Below, in pieces: positions 9,901-20,905 of a stretch of 64,000 bases of DNA. The notes beneath the pieces were generated by a model. That model saw only the letters and a program-made list of their open reading frames with translations. It did no database searches and was not told where the DNA came from. Position 1 is the stretch's first letter. Each line of letters starts with the position of its first letter. Both the position numbers and the translations under genes were made by a program. Source of the DNA: Campylorhamphus procurvoides (lineage: Eukaryota; Chordata; Aves; Passeriformes; Dendrocolaptidae); assembly GCA_013396655.1 (NCBI GenBank), contig WBMV01006503.1:759896-823895 (forward strand), in the 5' to 3' direction.

Positions 9901-12900
9901 TTGGTCTGGGTTATTATTCTTGGTTTGTTTTCTTTTTTTTCCTAGGAAGTGGCAAAACTCTTGCATTTGCAATTCCAATGATTCACTCTGTGCTGCAGTG
10001 GCAAAAATCAAATAGCTCAACAACCAGAAATGACAGTGGTTCTAAAGAGTCCCAACAGCATCATGATAAAACAATATGGGAAGAAGAAGATGAAGCAGAA
10101 AAAGTAACCTGTCAGCAGGTTGAAGATAGTGAAGATGACGATGATGCATCTTTCACAACAGGCTGTGTGAAGGTGCTGGAAAATGTTGAACTTGATTGTG
10201 GTGATGAGACACAAAATGTTGGATCCCATAAAAAGAGACCTCTTTTAGGACTGGTCCTTACTCCTACAAGAGAATTAGCTGTACAAGTAAAGCACCACAT
10301 TGATGCTGTTGCAAAGTTTACAGGTAAGTAGATCTCACAGGCCATGTCCCAGATTACACTGTGTTTGGATCTTGGCACTGGTGTTGAGGACAGTATGTGC
10401 AACACTTTCTTCCATAAAGTTATAAAATTGGGATGGCTTTTGAAGGCTTAGGGTTTATAGTCACTGACATGTGAGAAATGCGTGAAGATTCTTTAGTGGG
10501 GTGCGTATGGAAGTAAAAAGTTAATGTGAGGTATTTTGCCTTAAAATGTATCTTCCTTCAAATGGCTGTTGACTCATGCACTTGTAACACAGAATATAGT
10601 ACCAGACATGTGGCCACAGCTAACTTTGTCTCAGTTTTGGATAATGTAAGCTATATATAAAAAATAATTATATATAAAAATTTAAATATATATAATCCAT
10701 ATTTTTACAGTGGTGGGTGTGACTGGGTGTGTGTATATATATATAATTTTGATCTAGCTATTAAAAAAGGGAACAGAAATTATATTTTTAGAGCAGATGG
10801 CACTGCTGGATTGTCTGATTTGCCTCCTCAGTAGCCAAGCCACAGAGTAACATTGCTGATGAAATCAATTCCATCTCATTCTTTTCCAAACCAGAAGTCA
10901 GTACATCTATTAAGGGAATGAGTGAGGATGTGAAACTGATCTGATGGAGAGAACAGAGAAACAGTATTCCATTTCTCCAACACCAGGAATTATTGAAGAA
11001 GATATGTAGTGACTGTTTAAAAGTCATTGAGTGGATCTGTATAAAAGCACTGACTGATAAATATGTGAAATAAAACCTGTTATCTATTTGTTCTAGGTAT
11101 TAAGACTGCAATTCTAGTTGGAGGCATGGCTGCACAGAAGCAAGAACGTGTACTGAATCGAAAGCCAGAAATTGTAATTGCAACCCCAGGACGTCTCTGG
11201 GAGTTGGTTAAAGAGAGACATCCACATCTTTCAAATCTTCGTCAGCTCAGGTAAAGACGTCTGTTGGAGTAACTGGTGGATACTGAACTAGGCATCCTTG
11301 CATACTGATTATTAACTGATGAAATAATTTAGACTACTATAAGATCACTTAGTTGTCTTAGACTGTTTTATTGAAATGCACAATGGTTATTTTCATGGAG
11401 GGAAATGTCAATTAAAGACAATAGTAAAAACCTGATTTTTCAAAAAAAGAAATTTAGAATGCTACCAGTGTACCTGGTATTGGTTTTGGGTTTGTATACA
11501 GAACATCCCTTACGCATTTAGCGGGAAAAGTTCTTTTTAGAAGTGTATCAGGTTTGTATTTATCTGTACAAGTGTATTTTTACTGTGTGTTTTCTACTTG
11601 ACAGGTGCCTTGTGATTGATGAAGCAGACCGAATGGTGGAGAAGGGTCACTTCTTAGAACTGTCTCAGTTGCTGGAAGTCTTAAATGATTCACAGTATAA
11701 CCCTCAACGACAGACTTTTGTATTTTCTGCCACTTTGACTTTAGTCCATCAGACTCCCTCAAGAGTTCTACAAAAAAAGAATGCTAAGAAGATGGACAAG
11801 AAGACCAAACTAGAATTGTTAATGGAAAAAATAGGAATAAAGGGCAAACCCAAAGTAATAGACTTAACAAGGAAAGAGGCTACTGTTGAAACTCTGACAG
11901 AAACTAGAATCCACTGTAATACAAACGAGAAGGACTATTATCTCTATTACTTTCTTCTCCAGTATCCAGGAAGAACCATGGTCTTTGCAAACAGCATAGA
12001 CTGTGTAAAACGCCTCAGTTCTCTCCTCACAATATTAAATTGTGATCCTCTTCCTTTGCACGCCAACATGCACCAAAAGCAAAGGCTGAAAAACCTGGAA
12101 AGGTTTGCTGAGCGAGAGAGGTAGGTTGATTTTCAATTTTCTAGTTGAGAAAAAAATAATATAAAGGATAGTGGAAAGGGGAAACTGCTCTGTTAAGAGT
12201 AGAAGCAGGCTGGGAAACTTAGCTGGGAATGTGAGTCCCCATCAGTTCATGAGCCTAAGTTATTAACAGTGAAGGATGAGGTTTCACAGGATGGTTGAGG
12301 TGATGAACTGGATCAAGTTCAGTGAAAAGCCACCAAGATGTTTAAGAAGCACTGGCACTGCAAGAGTACAGGCTGAAGGCATAGGGTTTGTAAAAATACT
12401 TTGTGGAGACCCAGTGGCAGCCTTCTGCTATCTTAAAAGAAGGTTATCAAGTAGATGGTGCCAGGTTCTTCAGAGTGGTACATGATAGGAGAATGAGAGG
12501 TAATGGGTACAAGTTGAAACAGGTTCAGGCTGGATTTGAGAAAAGGCTTTTTCTCTGTGAGAACAGTTGAGCATTGGAACAGGCTGTTTGTTCCTGGAGT
12601 TTTTTGAGGCTCAGTTGGATAAAGCCCTGAGCAACTTGGTTCAGCCTTGCAGCTCATCCTGCTTTGAGGGGGAGGTTGGATTAGAGACGTCCTGAGGTCC
12701 CCTGGAGCCTGAATTACCCTGTGGTTTGGCAGCTCATTGCTGCAGAAGGAGCTGTTACTTGCCCTGTTTTCAGATATAGGCTTTTATGACCATCCTGCAC
12801 ACCTGCAGCTCACTTCATCCTAAGTCATTGAATCTCACTAAGCCATTTGCTGTGTTAGTGTTTTGCAGGTTTATTTAGATGAATTAGCTTCCAGAGTACC

Positions 12901-15900
12901 CTGGAGCAATGCAAGAGAAGGGGCAGGTGTGCCTTTCAGCAGCAGTGGGCAGCCAGGATTTACCCAGGCAGACCTGTCCTGCCATTTTAAGGAACATTGT
13001 TTCCTGCTAGCTTTAGGACAGTCTTTGGGAGGAGGTTGGTGGTCTCAGTACTTCCCTAATCCAGAAGCCTCACAGTTTAGTCCTGCTATAAACTGCTGCA
13101 TGCTGTCTGGGAATTTGTATCATGTTAACAGGTTCAGGCAGAGAGTACACAGGTTGAATTGCTGTGATGGATCTGCAGTATCCCTTGGCAAATATAGTAT
13201 TGATAGCATTGGCCCAGGTAAAGAATGGATGTTTTCAGAGACTGCAGAGTTTCAAGGCAAGAAAGAAATCTATGAGACCATCTCTCGCAGCATTCTGCAG
13301 ATTGCAAGCTGGAGAATTTTCTCTCCTTGTTTTTTCTTTGAACCTTGTAGCAATAGAATATGCAGTCAGATGTCATAAAATTTCCATTACCTAAAAGTAA
13401 CTCATTTCAATTGCTGGAAGATGTTTTTGAAACAAATTGTTCCATGTCCTAAGGAGACTTTTGTCTCTGTAGTAGATATTAAAGAACAATTTTGAATAGT
13501 TCATCATATTTAGGGATAAGGATAAATACTAATGGTCAGAACAGAATCTTCTCCTTATATTTCTAGCTTGTAATTTACTGAGAGCGCTTATTTGAGTGCA
13601 ACATGGTAGAAGATATTTCAACTCCAAAAAGCTGTTATTTAAATACTTAATGTCAATAATGTGATTTTTCTCAACTAGTAAAACTTTTAGTAATGTGTCT
13701 GTATGGCCAGAGGATCAACTGTGTTTTTAATGGTATGATCATATCAACCTTAAGTTATTTTTAAACCCAACCTCGGCTGTGTGCTGAAGTGTATTGAAGG
13801 GGAATATACACTTCTTTCTCATTGAATAGCAATTTGTTTTAGAGTTCTTGTGAACTGAGAGAGAAAAAAAGCATAGGAAAACAGGATCCATCAAGATAGT
13901 GAATTTCTTTATTGGAAGCAGAATAGATCTGCTGAAGGTAACATCTGCATTTTTTAATTTTTTTTTAAGAATTGCTGTTTCAAGACTGCCTCTGATGTAC
14001 TATTGGGTATTGTTTCTGTAAGGGCAAGCAGAGTGCGTATTGCCAGCAGATGATATACTACATACGCATTTCTTAAACTGCTGTGGTAGAATTCTATATT
14101 GCTGTATTTTATGTTCCTCAGCTTGTGATTTACTCTTCGATTTTATATCCCTTAAATTTTGTCATTTTCTCAGCTGTGTCCTCCTGACAACAGATGTTGC
14201 AGCTCGTGGTCTTGATATTCCCAATGTGCAGCATGTCATCCACTACCAGGTTAAGTATTTTTAATGATTTTACTTTTACTGTTTTGGTTTTGAAATAAGC
14301 TTTTGCTCATCCAAATCCTGAACACTATAAAGCTGTAATTCTTGGTCCTGTATATAGTATAGTCCTAAGTATAGAGATTTAATCATTTAACTGTCTTTAA
14401 TGCTTTGTACTTAAAGATCTCATTGTTGCACTGACTGACTGCAATAGGTAGTACTTTATGAATGTGCGATTACATATCAGAAATGACATAATAGATATGA
14501 TCCTCCTTTCTTTTTGTTTAACTGTGATGTCCAAAGGTGTCAAATCAGTCAGCCATATAATTCTTCTCTGAGGACACATAAAATGTTTTCCTGCTTTGCA
14601 AAGGAAATGACAGAGGGTCAGAAGTTAGGAGAGAGTCACAAAATATTATGCAAGAAAGAATGCTGGAACAGAAAACAAGCGTGTCAAGACATCATCTTTT
14701 ACATTACTTTCATCTGTGTTATGTGCAATGTATCACATGTGTATAAGACCCAGTATTCTTTGGCAGCCTCTTGTCCAAAGCATGGCAGGCTGCTGTTAGC
14801 TTTCCATGGCCGGCTTCATGACTTCTCTGAATACTTGCAGGTCCCTCGTACGTCTGAGCTGTACGTGCACAGAAGTGGTCGAACAGCCCGAGCTGCCAGT
14901 GAAGGCCTCAGCCTATTGCTGATTGGCCCTGATGACTTGATCAATTTCCGGAAAATTTATAAAACATTGGGGAAAAATGAAGAGCTGCCATTTTTTCCAG
15001 TCGATACCAAGTGCATGACTTCTATCAAGGTAAAGAAATAACAGTCTTTCTGCAGCCTGAATAGTTGCTTGCTAGCTTATATTACTGATTATATTACTTA
15101 TATTACTGATATGATATTGCTTGTCATGTTCTTTCCAGGTTTCACATGAACTTTACTCTTGGGTACCTAGATTTGAAAATTAAGTTAATCACACTTTCTA
15201 TTTTTTTAAGCAATACTTATCTTATCTCAGTAGCTGGCGCAGGAACGGTGTTCAAACATAAACATCACTTACATTTTTCTTTTATGGTGTAGAGCTTCAC
15301 CTGACTAAAAATAGTATAGGGAAGCAAGTATGTTTGTGACTGGGGAGCTGGGATGGCTCTGCTAAGTAGGTTGTTTTAAGCCTCTTGTGTTAGGAACAAA
15401 CTGGAGAACAGTAGCAAGTCCAGAAATGTTCAGTGGTTTTCACCTGCCTCTTCTTGGTTGAAGTAGTGAGTTGTCTGCTTTTCTCAAAGTTCCTATCCTG
15501 TAGGACCACAGCTGCCACCAAACCCTGTCAAACTGGGTGTGTTCCCTTTTCTTGGTTATTACCCATTTTCAGGAGAATTCAGTGATTCACTAACTCACAA
15601 GACAGACAGGGGTTAGGATTTACAAAACAGTGTGTTCTAGAAAGCATCTAGGCACTGCAGATTTTCAACTTCTTGAATAAGAGACTGATGCCAAAAACCT
15701 TGGCTAATAAAAACCTCTCAGAGACTTGTTTGCATCTTTGAGTAGAAGGTATTTGTTATTAACGGTACCAGGAATGAGGTGAATAGCTGCTAAAACTCAC
15801 TCACTTTCCAGAACAAAACTTACATATTTATACACTTTAATAAACAGGAAACTATGAGGAGACAGCCTCTTTTCTTCGCGTCATTTTACACTTCTGATTA

Positions 15901-18900
15901 CATCAGTCTCTCTGTTGGAGAACGCGCAGTTAAGGACCCTGGTGGGCTTTTCCGTTTTTTTCCTCAGTTCAGGGGTCTCACAAAGTAGTCTTCATCACTG
16001 TAAACTTTCAACCTTATGTCTTGACACATACCCTGTTCACTTGTTTTTCATTATTTTGCTGCTTAGACAATTCCATCGGGCAAGCCATCCTGTTTTTCAC
16101 TTTTTGCTACATTCTGATTGGTTACAAAGATTCTATAGTGAATAGAGTTAGTAATATATAGATATCCTTTTTCCTCCAATTTACGTGACTAAAAGCACCC
16201 TCTAATTTACGTGACCAAAAGCACCTTCGCAGACATCCTGTTATATGTTAGACAATTCATAAATTCTAATACAGGAATGGATTTCTTATATCAAGTATAT
16301 AAATGGACTAATAATTCATATATTCTAATATATAAATGGCTTTCTTATATCAAGACCATTTCATGTCTCAGCATTCTCTTGATAGTTTTAGTGATATCAG
16401 CCATGTATGAATGGGATGTACTTAAATACTGGATTTGAAAATAATTCAGGGTTGAGATGTCTGAATATTGCACAGTCATTAAGAACAAGGGAGAATGCAA
16501 GCAGTCAGATAATGCAAAAGATACCTTCCTTATGGTATTCTGATTTAGGTTTATCCATTTGGCTTGGACTGAGCCCAGGGTCTATGCTAGTGGCTATAGC
16601 AGTATCCTCACCTTGGGAATAATGTCAGCAAGTTTCAAAGATCAGGCTTGCCAAAGATAGGGTATTTAGTGTGAATCTTTCAGGAGATGCAGCTTTCTGA
16701 AAGGAAAAGAAAATCAATAATGTTTCCACAGACTCATTTTTCTACTCTTGGTAGTAACAAAGAGAATTTGATTTCCCCCCCCTATCTTTCCTACTACCCC
16801 TTTCTACCCACTAAATGTTTCTGGCTACTGAAAGAAATCTGTTGGTTTTGAGTGTTTCTTCAGAGGTTCCTTCTGTGTTTCTTGAAGAGTATTCTTGTCT
16901 CTGATGATGCTCTGTCAATTCATGAGCAAATAAATATTGTTTTACACCACAATTTTCCTGCCACCATCTCACGATTTCCTTTCCTATCTGTAATAGTACT
17001 CCTCTCCCCAGAAGAGATGCCTTTGTATTTGCAGTTGCAGGACTCCAGCCTCATAAGCCCTTCAAACAGTCAGGTCTCATTTACACTTTGCCCTAGGCTT
17101 AGTTACAAAGACATTGTAGTTGGGACCAATAGTGCTGCTGGTTCTGTACGTCTGTCCCTTTGGCACATTCCTTCCCTGATTCTGCATGCCTTCATCCAAG
17201 TTCAGGAAAAGTCTGAAGAGGTTTCACACTTGAGAGGAATAGAATTGTTGAACCAGGATAGAGGATAGACCTAACGAGGAATTAAATTTTGCAAATACGG
17301 AAAAACTTTAAAATTTCTTGTCATGATTTAAGAACTGACTGACTTAGTGGTCCATTGCATGTTTAATTTCCCCTCTCTCTTCATGTTAATTATCATGGAG
17401 GTGTTGTTACTGTGTAGCACCAGACTATTCCGTTTCCTGCACAGGGTTTGTTTTGTGCAACTGCAGGCACGTTCCAAACAGAAGGACTTGCTGCTGATTG
17501 ATTATTATTTACTGTTACTACAGATTTTCTTTCCACAGTGAATTAGTGATTCGTTTGGCCCAGCTGGAAGGCTGCAGGTCAGCTTAGATTTGCTGGACAT
17601 GTTTCTCCCACCTGTGTGCAGCTGGGACATTCTGTCCTGTGCCTAAGCAAGATCCAGGTGCAGTTCTGGGAACAGGAGCTGTTCCTTCCATATGGCACTT
17701 ACTCAGAGTGGAGTGAAGGTAGTGGCTGCCCCTTACTGATGATTCTAGTAACAATGAGATCTGTGCTAGGTAAATATGTAAATTGGAAATTATTGGTATT
17801 GGAATCATGATTTGTTCTCGATGCCTCTCAAGTGCTTGTAATGGAATGTTTAGTTAACATTCAGGTATGTTTAGTAGTTGAGATGTTTTAGAAGTCAGAT
17901 TCTATAATGGATCTGAAGAAGGAAAGCACCTTAGCAAATTATGACATTTTTATTATGTGGGGCAGCTCCTGGAACATGGGTAAGCAACAAAAGTGTCTCT
18001 GCACGCCAGCTGCATTGTAATGCATGCTCTCAAACACTGATTCTGCTAAAGCACTCCACATTTTAACCTGATCATAATGTCTAAATGTACTTCTGTTGCA
18101 GGAGCGGATAAATTTGGCAAGGCAGATTGAGAAGGCAGAATTTTTCAACAGTCGGGCAAAGCAACACAACTCCTGGCTCCAGCAAGCTGCAGAGGCTCTT
18201 GAGGTTGATCTTGATGATGACATGTTGATGGGCAAGTAGAAACGTTTGTCTGTGTGTATGCTCAGTTGGTCCCATAACACTGGTGTCTGGAAGAAGCCTC
18301 ACCATGGCAGAGAAACTCTTCAAAACCTACAGAGCAGAAGAGGAAGGAAGGGGGTGTTGTTAGTACGTGGTATTACGGGTGTTTTCAGCATGATTGTGCA
18401 GCAAATCATGCTGGAGCTAAGGGAGTGAGGTGTGATAGTTCTGGGAGGTCGCAGACAAGTCTGCATGTCATAGGACAAGAACTATTTAGCTTCTGGCAAG
18501 CATTTCAGAGTAATTAGTGTGTCCTTATTGAGTCTTGTCCCCTCTGGGTCAAAAAAAAAGCTGTTTCGCCACTTTTGCTTATCCTTCCCACTCCCCTGTA
18601 GTCAGGCGTCAGGACAGGAGCCTGACAGCTCTGTGTGGGAACAGCCAGGAAGTGCTAGGGAACATCAGATATTATGTGAGCCTCATGTAGGTTGAGTTGT
18701 GTGGGCTAAATGGCCAATACATATATTCAAGTTGCTGAGGTTTTGGTGGTGTGTTAGAAGTAAATAATTTCTTATATTTTATAAATTAAATGTTTTTGAG
18801 ACTGTGCCTGAGAGAATGTGTAGGGCTCTCCAATTGCAGGTGCCTTTTAGTTCAAGTTTTACAATGCTTAGATGCACTGTAAAATGCCACATTGTGTTCA

Positions 18901-20199
18901 TATTCTGGGAGCTGAAGGTATGATTTCCTACCAGTTCTTTGAAGGCATCCTGAATAGAAGTGCTGCAGAGGTCACTTCAGATTAATCTGTCTCTAACCTG
19001 TTAGCTGCTGAATATTCAGATGTCTCAATTTTGAAGCATGTTTAGATTAATTTCTTTCCTTTATTCATGGCTGGACTAGCTGGTTCTCAGCCACTTTGCA
19101 AGCAAATACTAATCATCTCTGTCTAAATTGTTCAGGAGTGCTTTCAGATAATTAGCACTCTGCTGTCTTGTTTTGACATAATCTGAGTATGCTGTGCTTT
19201 GTAATGAGTTTCAAAACAGCGCATCCAGTCCAAGTAAGTTGTGGCTCTCAAGTGAAATACTTTGTAATTGCCACACCGAAACTTACCAGATGTATGCTAT
19301 ACTGAGTCTCTGATTCTTCTGTAGCTTGTTGGAGACCAATTAAAATCTTAGTTGTTCCTCCCATAAATGAAGTGCCTCTTCCACAGTTACAAAGCCTTTA
19401 GTAATGCCTTTTCGATTTTACCTTACAGCAACCTTGATTTCATTTTTCTCTCCAGTTTAAGCCTCTGACCCTATTAACTGTCTCAAATCTTTTCTACACC
19501 CTTCTTTATCCTGTGTTATTAAATCTGACCACCTCATTGCTTTTTATGTATTAGGAGGAAAGGACTTTCTGGTTTAGAGGTGCTGAAATGAGGCATGCAT
19601 AAAGTAACAAAATACACAGAAGAAGCTCCTGCCTAAGCTAGAAGCCCTGAGTGAATACCTTATCTTCTGAGGCCCCCTTCCCTTTGTCCTGAGTCTGTTC
19701 TGGATTGAGAGCCAACTGAATGATTTAGCAGAATGATACCTGGGCTGTGGTTACTCAGTAGTCAAGGTAGTCTGGATTCTTCTTGATCTCATTATACTGT
19801 GGACAACCTGGGCCATCTGAAAGTATCATAGATGACTGGAAGACTATGGGAGTTGAGTGACCTTGTTAGAGAAAGAAGGCTGAAATTAGCATCTGCCCCT
19901 ATCACTACAAAGGTCTGCAACGCAAATTGTTCTCTTGTAACATTTTGTATCTCTTATTTCTTCCCCAAGGGAGAAAAGCTAATGAGCAAGAAGAAAGCCA
20001 GAAGCAAAAGATGCTGAAGGGGATGAAAAAACAACTAAAACATATGTTGTCCCAGCCCCTGTTTAAAGTCCTCATGAAAACCAAATACCCAACACAGTCT
20101 GGAAAACTACTCCTGCCTCAGACATCAGTGGGCATTTCAGCTCTGGGTACTGTGTCCAAAAAGCAAGCCAAGAAGACGAAATCAATAAAATTAAATTAG
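6197..20199 (+). CDS. DDX24: DDX24, DEAD-box ATP-dependent RNA helicase (8 coding exons, 800 aa)
   Basis: ATP-dependent RNA helicase; the yeast counterpart Mak5 acts in 60S ribosomal subunit assembly in the nucleolus. Coding segments are 6197-6926, 9946-10323, 11097-11250, 11605-12120, 14174-14249, 14841-15029, 18102-18231 and 19970-20199, in total 2,403 nt (800 codons plus TAG), with phases that fit at every junction. Motifs in order: Q motif with F202, G215-F216 and PTPIQ 219-223; Walker A AETGSGKT 241-248; PTRELA 350-355; GG 378-379; TPGR 399-402; DEAD 426-429; SAT 462-464; VFANS 547-551; TTDVAARGLDIP 598-609; HRSGRTAR 628-635. Lysine runs at 90-94 and 150-155 look like nuclear or nucleolar signals. 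Residues about 260-340 form the acidic insert typical of DDX24 and absent from most DEAD-box proteins. The human protein is about 859 aa; most of the difference lies in this insert. The start ATG has A at -3. The frame is intact, so the gene looks functional. Confidence 0.97.
6927..9945 (+). other. DDX24 intron 2
   Basis: GT-AG intron of about 3.0 kb, ending in a T-rich tract and CCTAG. It interrupts the Walker A codon for Gly244. I see no exon, RNA gene or recognisable repeat in it; the short open frames lack coding character. Confidence 0.85.
9946..10323 (+). CDS. DDX24: DDX24 coding exon 3 (Walker A to motif Ia, acidic insert)
   Basis: Starts after CCTAG and completes the P-loop (GSGKT, 244-248). 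The next block (MIHSVLQWQK) is conserved in the family. Residues about 260-340 are hydrophilic and rich in Asp and Glu, with an EDDDD-type run, and form the DDX24-specific insert. The exon ends in LVLTPTRELAVQ, which is motif Ia. Donor ACAG|GTAAGT, phase 1. Confidence 0.96.
10324..11096 (+). other. DDX24 intron 3
   Basis: GT-AG intron of 773 bp ending in TTCTAG. It holds AT-rich simple sequence at about 10651-10750, including TA and short TG runs. Nothing else is recognised. Confidence 0.9.
10651..10750. repeat. AT-rich microsatellite
   Basis: Short TA runs with A- and T-runs, followed by TG and then TATATATATATA, in DDX24 intron 3. Confidence 0.8.
11097..11250 (+). CDS. DDX24: DDX24 coding exon 4 (GG and TPGR motifs)
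   Basis: 154 nt encoding residues 370-420 and two bases of Arg421. It contains ILVGGM (Ib region) and IATPGRLWEL (motif Ib), both strongly conserved in DDX24. Acceptor TTCTAG, donor TCAG|GTAAAG. Intron 4 (11251-11604, 354 bp) has no recognisable content. Confidence 0.96.
11605..12120 (+). CDS. DDX24: DDX24 coding exon 5 (DEAD and SAT motifs)
   Basis: 516 nt encoding residues 421-592. It carries CLVIDEADRMVEKGHF (motif II, 426-429), VFSATLTL (motif III) and VFANS (motif IV) in the second RecA domain. The exon therefore spans both RecA lobes and the linker. Donor AGAG|GTAGGT, phase 2. Confidence 0.97.
12121..14173 (+). other. DDX24 intron 5
   Basis: GT-AG intron of 2,053 bp ending in TCTCAG. 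Its first part holds an old plus-strand CR1 (about 12265-12722). The remainder shows nothing recognisable; the plus-strand open frame at 12863-13378 has no coding hallmarks. Confidence 0.88.
12265..12722 (+). mobile_element. Diverged CR1 LINE 3' fragment, sense, in DDX24 intron 5
   Basis: Shows the order of a CR1 3' end on the plus strand: a block ending in 'gagaggtaatgggtacaagttgaaa', then 'cattggaacaggctg', then 'gttggattagagacgtcctgaggtcc'. Substitutions and small gaps are frequent, so it is old. It lies in the same orientation as the host gene. Ends are approximate. Confidence 0.8.
14174..14249 (+). CDS. DDX24: DDX24 coding exon 6 (motif V)
   Basis: A short exon of 76 nt encoding residues 593-618, with TTDVAARGLDIP (motif V) and the conserved HVIHYQ. 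Acceptor TTTTCTCAG, donor CCAG|GTTAAG. It ends in phase 0. Intron 6 (14250-14840, 591 bp) has no recognisable content. Confidence 0.96.
14841..15029 (+). CDS. DDX24: DDX24 coding exon 7 (motif VI)
   Basis: 189 nt encoding residues 619-681. It begins VPRTSELYVHRSGRTAR, which holds motif VI with the arginines that contact ATP, followed by the family-typical block GLSLLLIGPDD. Acceptor CTTGCAG, donor CAAG|GTAAAG, phase 0. Confidence 0.97.
16178..16229. repeat. 26-bp tandem duplication
   Basis: The block aatttacgtgactaaaagca starts at 16178 and recurs at 16204 with one change (gacc for gact). The period is 26 bp. Confidence 0.85.
16254..16354. repeat. 59-bp tandem duplication
   Basis: A block beginning aattcat.aattctaata and ending tttcttatatcaag starts at 16254 and again at 16313. 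The second copy has a few substitutions and ends at about 16354. With the 26-bp duplication next to it, this resembles repeated U3 enhancer blocks. Confidence 0.8.
18102..18231 (+). CDS. DDX24: DDX24 coding exon 8 (ends at a GC donor)
   Basis: 130 nt encoding residues 682-724 plus one base. The peptide (ERINLARQIEKAEF...) matches the DDX24 C-terminal extension after the helicase core. No usable GT follows the conserved coding sequence; the only junction that keeps the frame and matches the family is ATGG|GCAAGT, a GC-type donor at 18232-18233. The joined residues MLMG-RKA line up without gaps with the human region as I recall it. Confidence 0.92.
18232..19969 (+). other. DDX24 intron 8, non-canonical GC-AG
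   Basis: Starts GCAAGT and ends in a pyrimidine-rich CTTATTTCTTCCCCAAG. GCAAGT is the consensus for GC donors, which need a good match to U1 otherwise. If the intron is retained, translation stops at TAG 18237-18239. No repeat or gene is recognised inside. Confidence 0.88.
19970..20199 (+). CDS. DDX24: DDX24 last coding exon 9
   Basis: 230 nt of coding sequence. It encodes residues 725-800: a charged, Gln/Lys-rich helix (KANEQEESQKQKMLKGMKK), the family-conserved LSQPLFK and KTKYPTQSGK, and a lysine-rich tail. The TAG stop is at 20197-20199. Acceptor CCCCAAG|GG supplies two bases to complete Gly725. Confidence 0.95.
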
Positions 20200-20905
20200 A
20201 TAACTGAGCAAGATCGCTCAGTGTGACAGAAGCAAGGACTATCCTCAGCAAGGCTGTCAGTACTTATGGAGGAACTCAGAAAACAGATAGTTTAAGGATG
20301 TTGCCTGTCTATTGGTTACGCAGGCACGACCCAAAATGTTGATTTAAAGGGCTCAGTTAACATAACATTGGGTTAGTTACTGTTGAATCTTGTCTTGGAT
20401 TTTGGTTTTTTATGTTCCAGTTTCCTTAACTCTCTATATTAATAGAAATTAATTAGTTTTCAGATGGTTCTGATAATTACTTCAGTTTGTGAGATGAGTA
20501 AAAGTTACTGGGTAGAATTCACTGTGGGCATGCTGTAATGACAAAACTTGATTTGAATTTTAATGTCTTTAAAGGACAGGGAAAGGTCGGCTGTATATAG
20601 TGTGAGTACAGTCTGAGCTGGGGATAATGGGAGGTTCAGCTTTTACTGCAGCCAGCTCAGCGAGAAAGGCAGCAAATACAGATAGTGTTACCAAAAAGTC
20701 TACAATTCTGGTTATGGAAATATCTCCCAATTTTCTTTTTCCTCTGATAATATTTCTCTGTTCTGTTCTCCACTGGGTTTAATTCCCTTAGTCCTGTGTT
20801 AATGTTTTCAAATGTGCAAAAAAAGCAAAGGTGTCAAGGACCCAGGATACCTTTTGGGAGATGTGTAGATTTTTGAAGAATAAATGTTGCTATTCACTGT
20901 TTTCT
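20200..20905 (+). other. DDX24: DDX24 3' UTR
   Basis: AT-rich sequence after the stop, running to the first convincing polyadenylation signal. It has T-rich stretches and no repeat or second reading frame. The end is set by the AATAAA at 20879-20884 plus a usual cleavage distance and is approximate. Confidence 0.7.
20879..20884 (+). terminator. DDX24: Polyadenylation signal AATAAA of DDX24
   Basis: The canonical hexamer lies about 680 bp after the stop codon and is followed by a TG/T-rich tract (tgttgctattcactgttttcttg), the usual downstream element. Later sites cannot be excluded. Confidence 0.7.

Larger units (their letters stand above)
15686..16360 (-). mobile_element. Probable endogenous retrovirus LTR (solo), minus strand
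   Basis: Read on the minus strand the stretch has an LTR-like order: duplicated AT-rich blocks at the U3 side (16178-16354), an inverted CCAAT (16117-16121), a TATAAATA box (minus strand, over 15825-15832), then a U5-like tract ending in ...GCATCA near 15686-15690. LTRs usually end in TG...CA, and this end fits. No pol or gag sequence lies next to it, so it would be a solo LTR. I could not find the other terminus or a target-site duplication. It could be some other AT-rich sequence. Confidence 0.4.
15030..18101 (+). other. DDX24 intron 7
   Basis: GT-AG intron of 3,072 bp, the largest in the gene. It contains short TTATATTACTGA-type tandem sequence at about 15078-15117, a probable LTR at about 15686-16360 with two tandem duplications, and otherwise plain non-coding sequence. 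It ends TTCTGTTGCAG. Confidence 0.9.

Noticed and set aside
12863..13378. 171-codon plus-strand frame in DDX24 intron 5
   Set aside because: DDX24 exons 5 and 6 join in phase without it, and the peptide has no domain; treated as a chance frame.
14514..15041. Longer frame reading into exon 7 from intron 6
   Set aside because: Only the part after the acceptor at 14840 matches DDX24; the upstream part is intron read-through.
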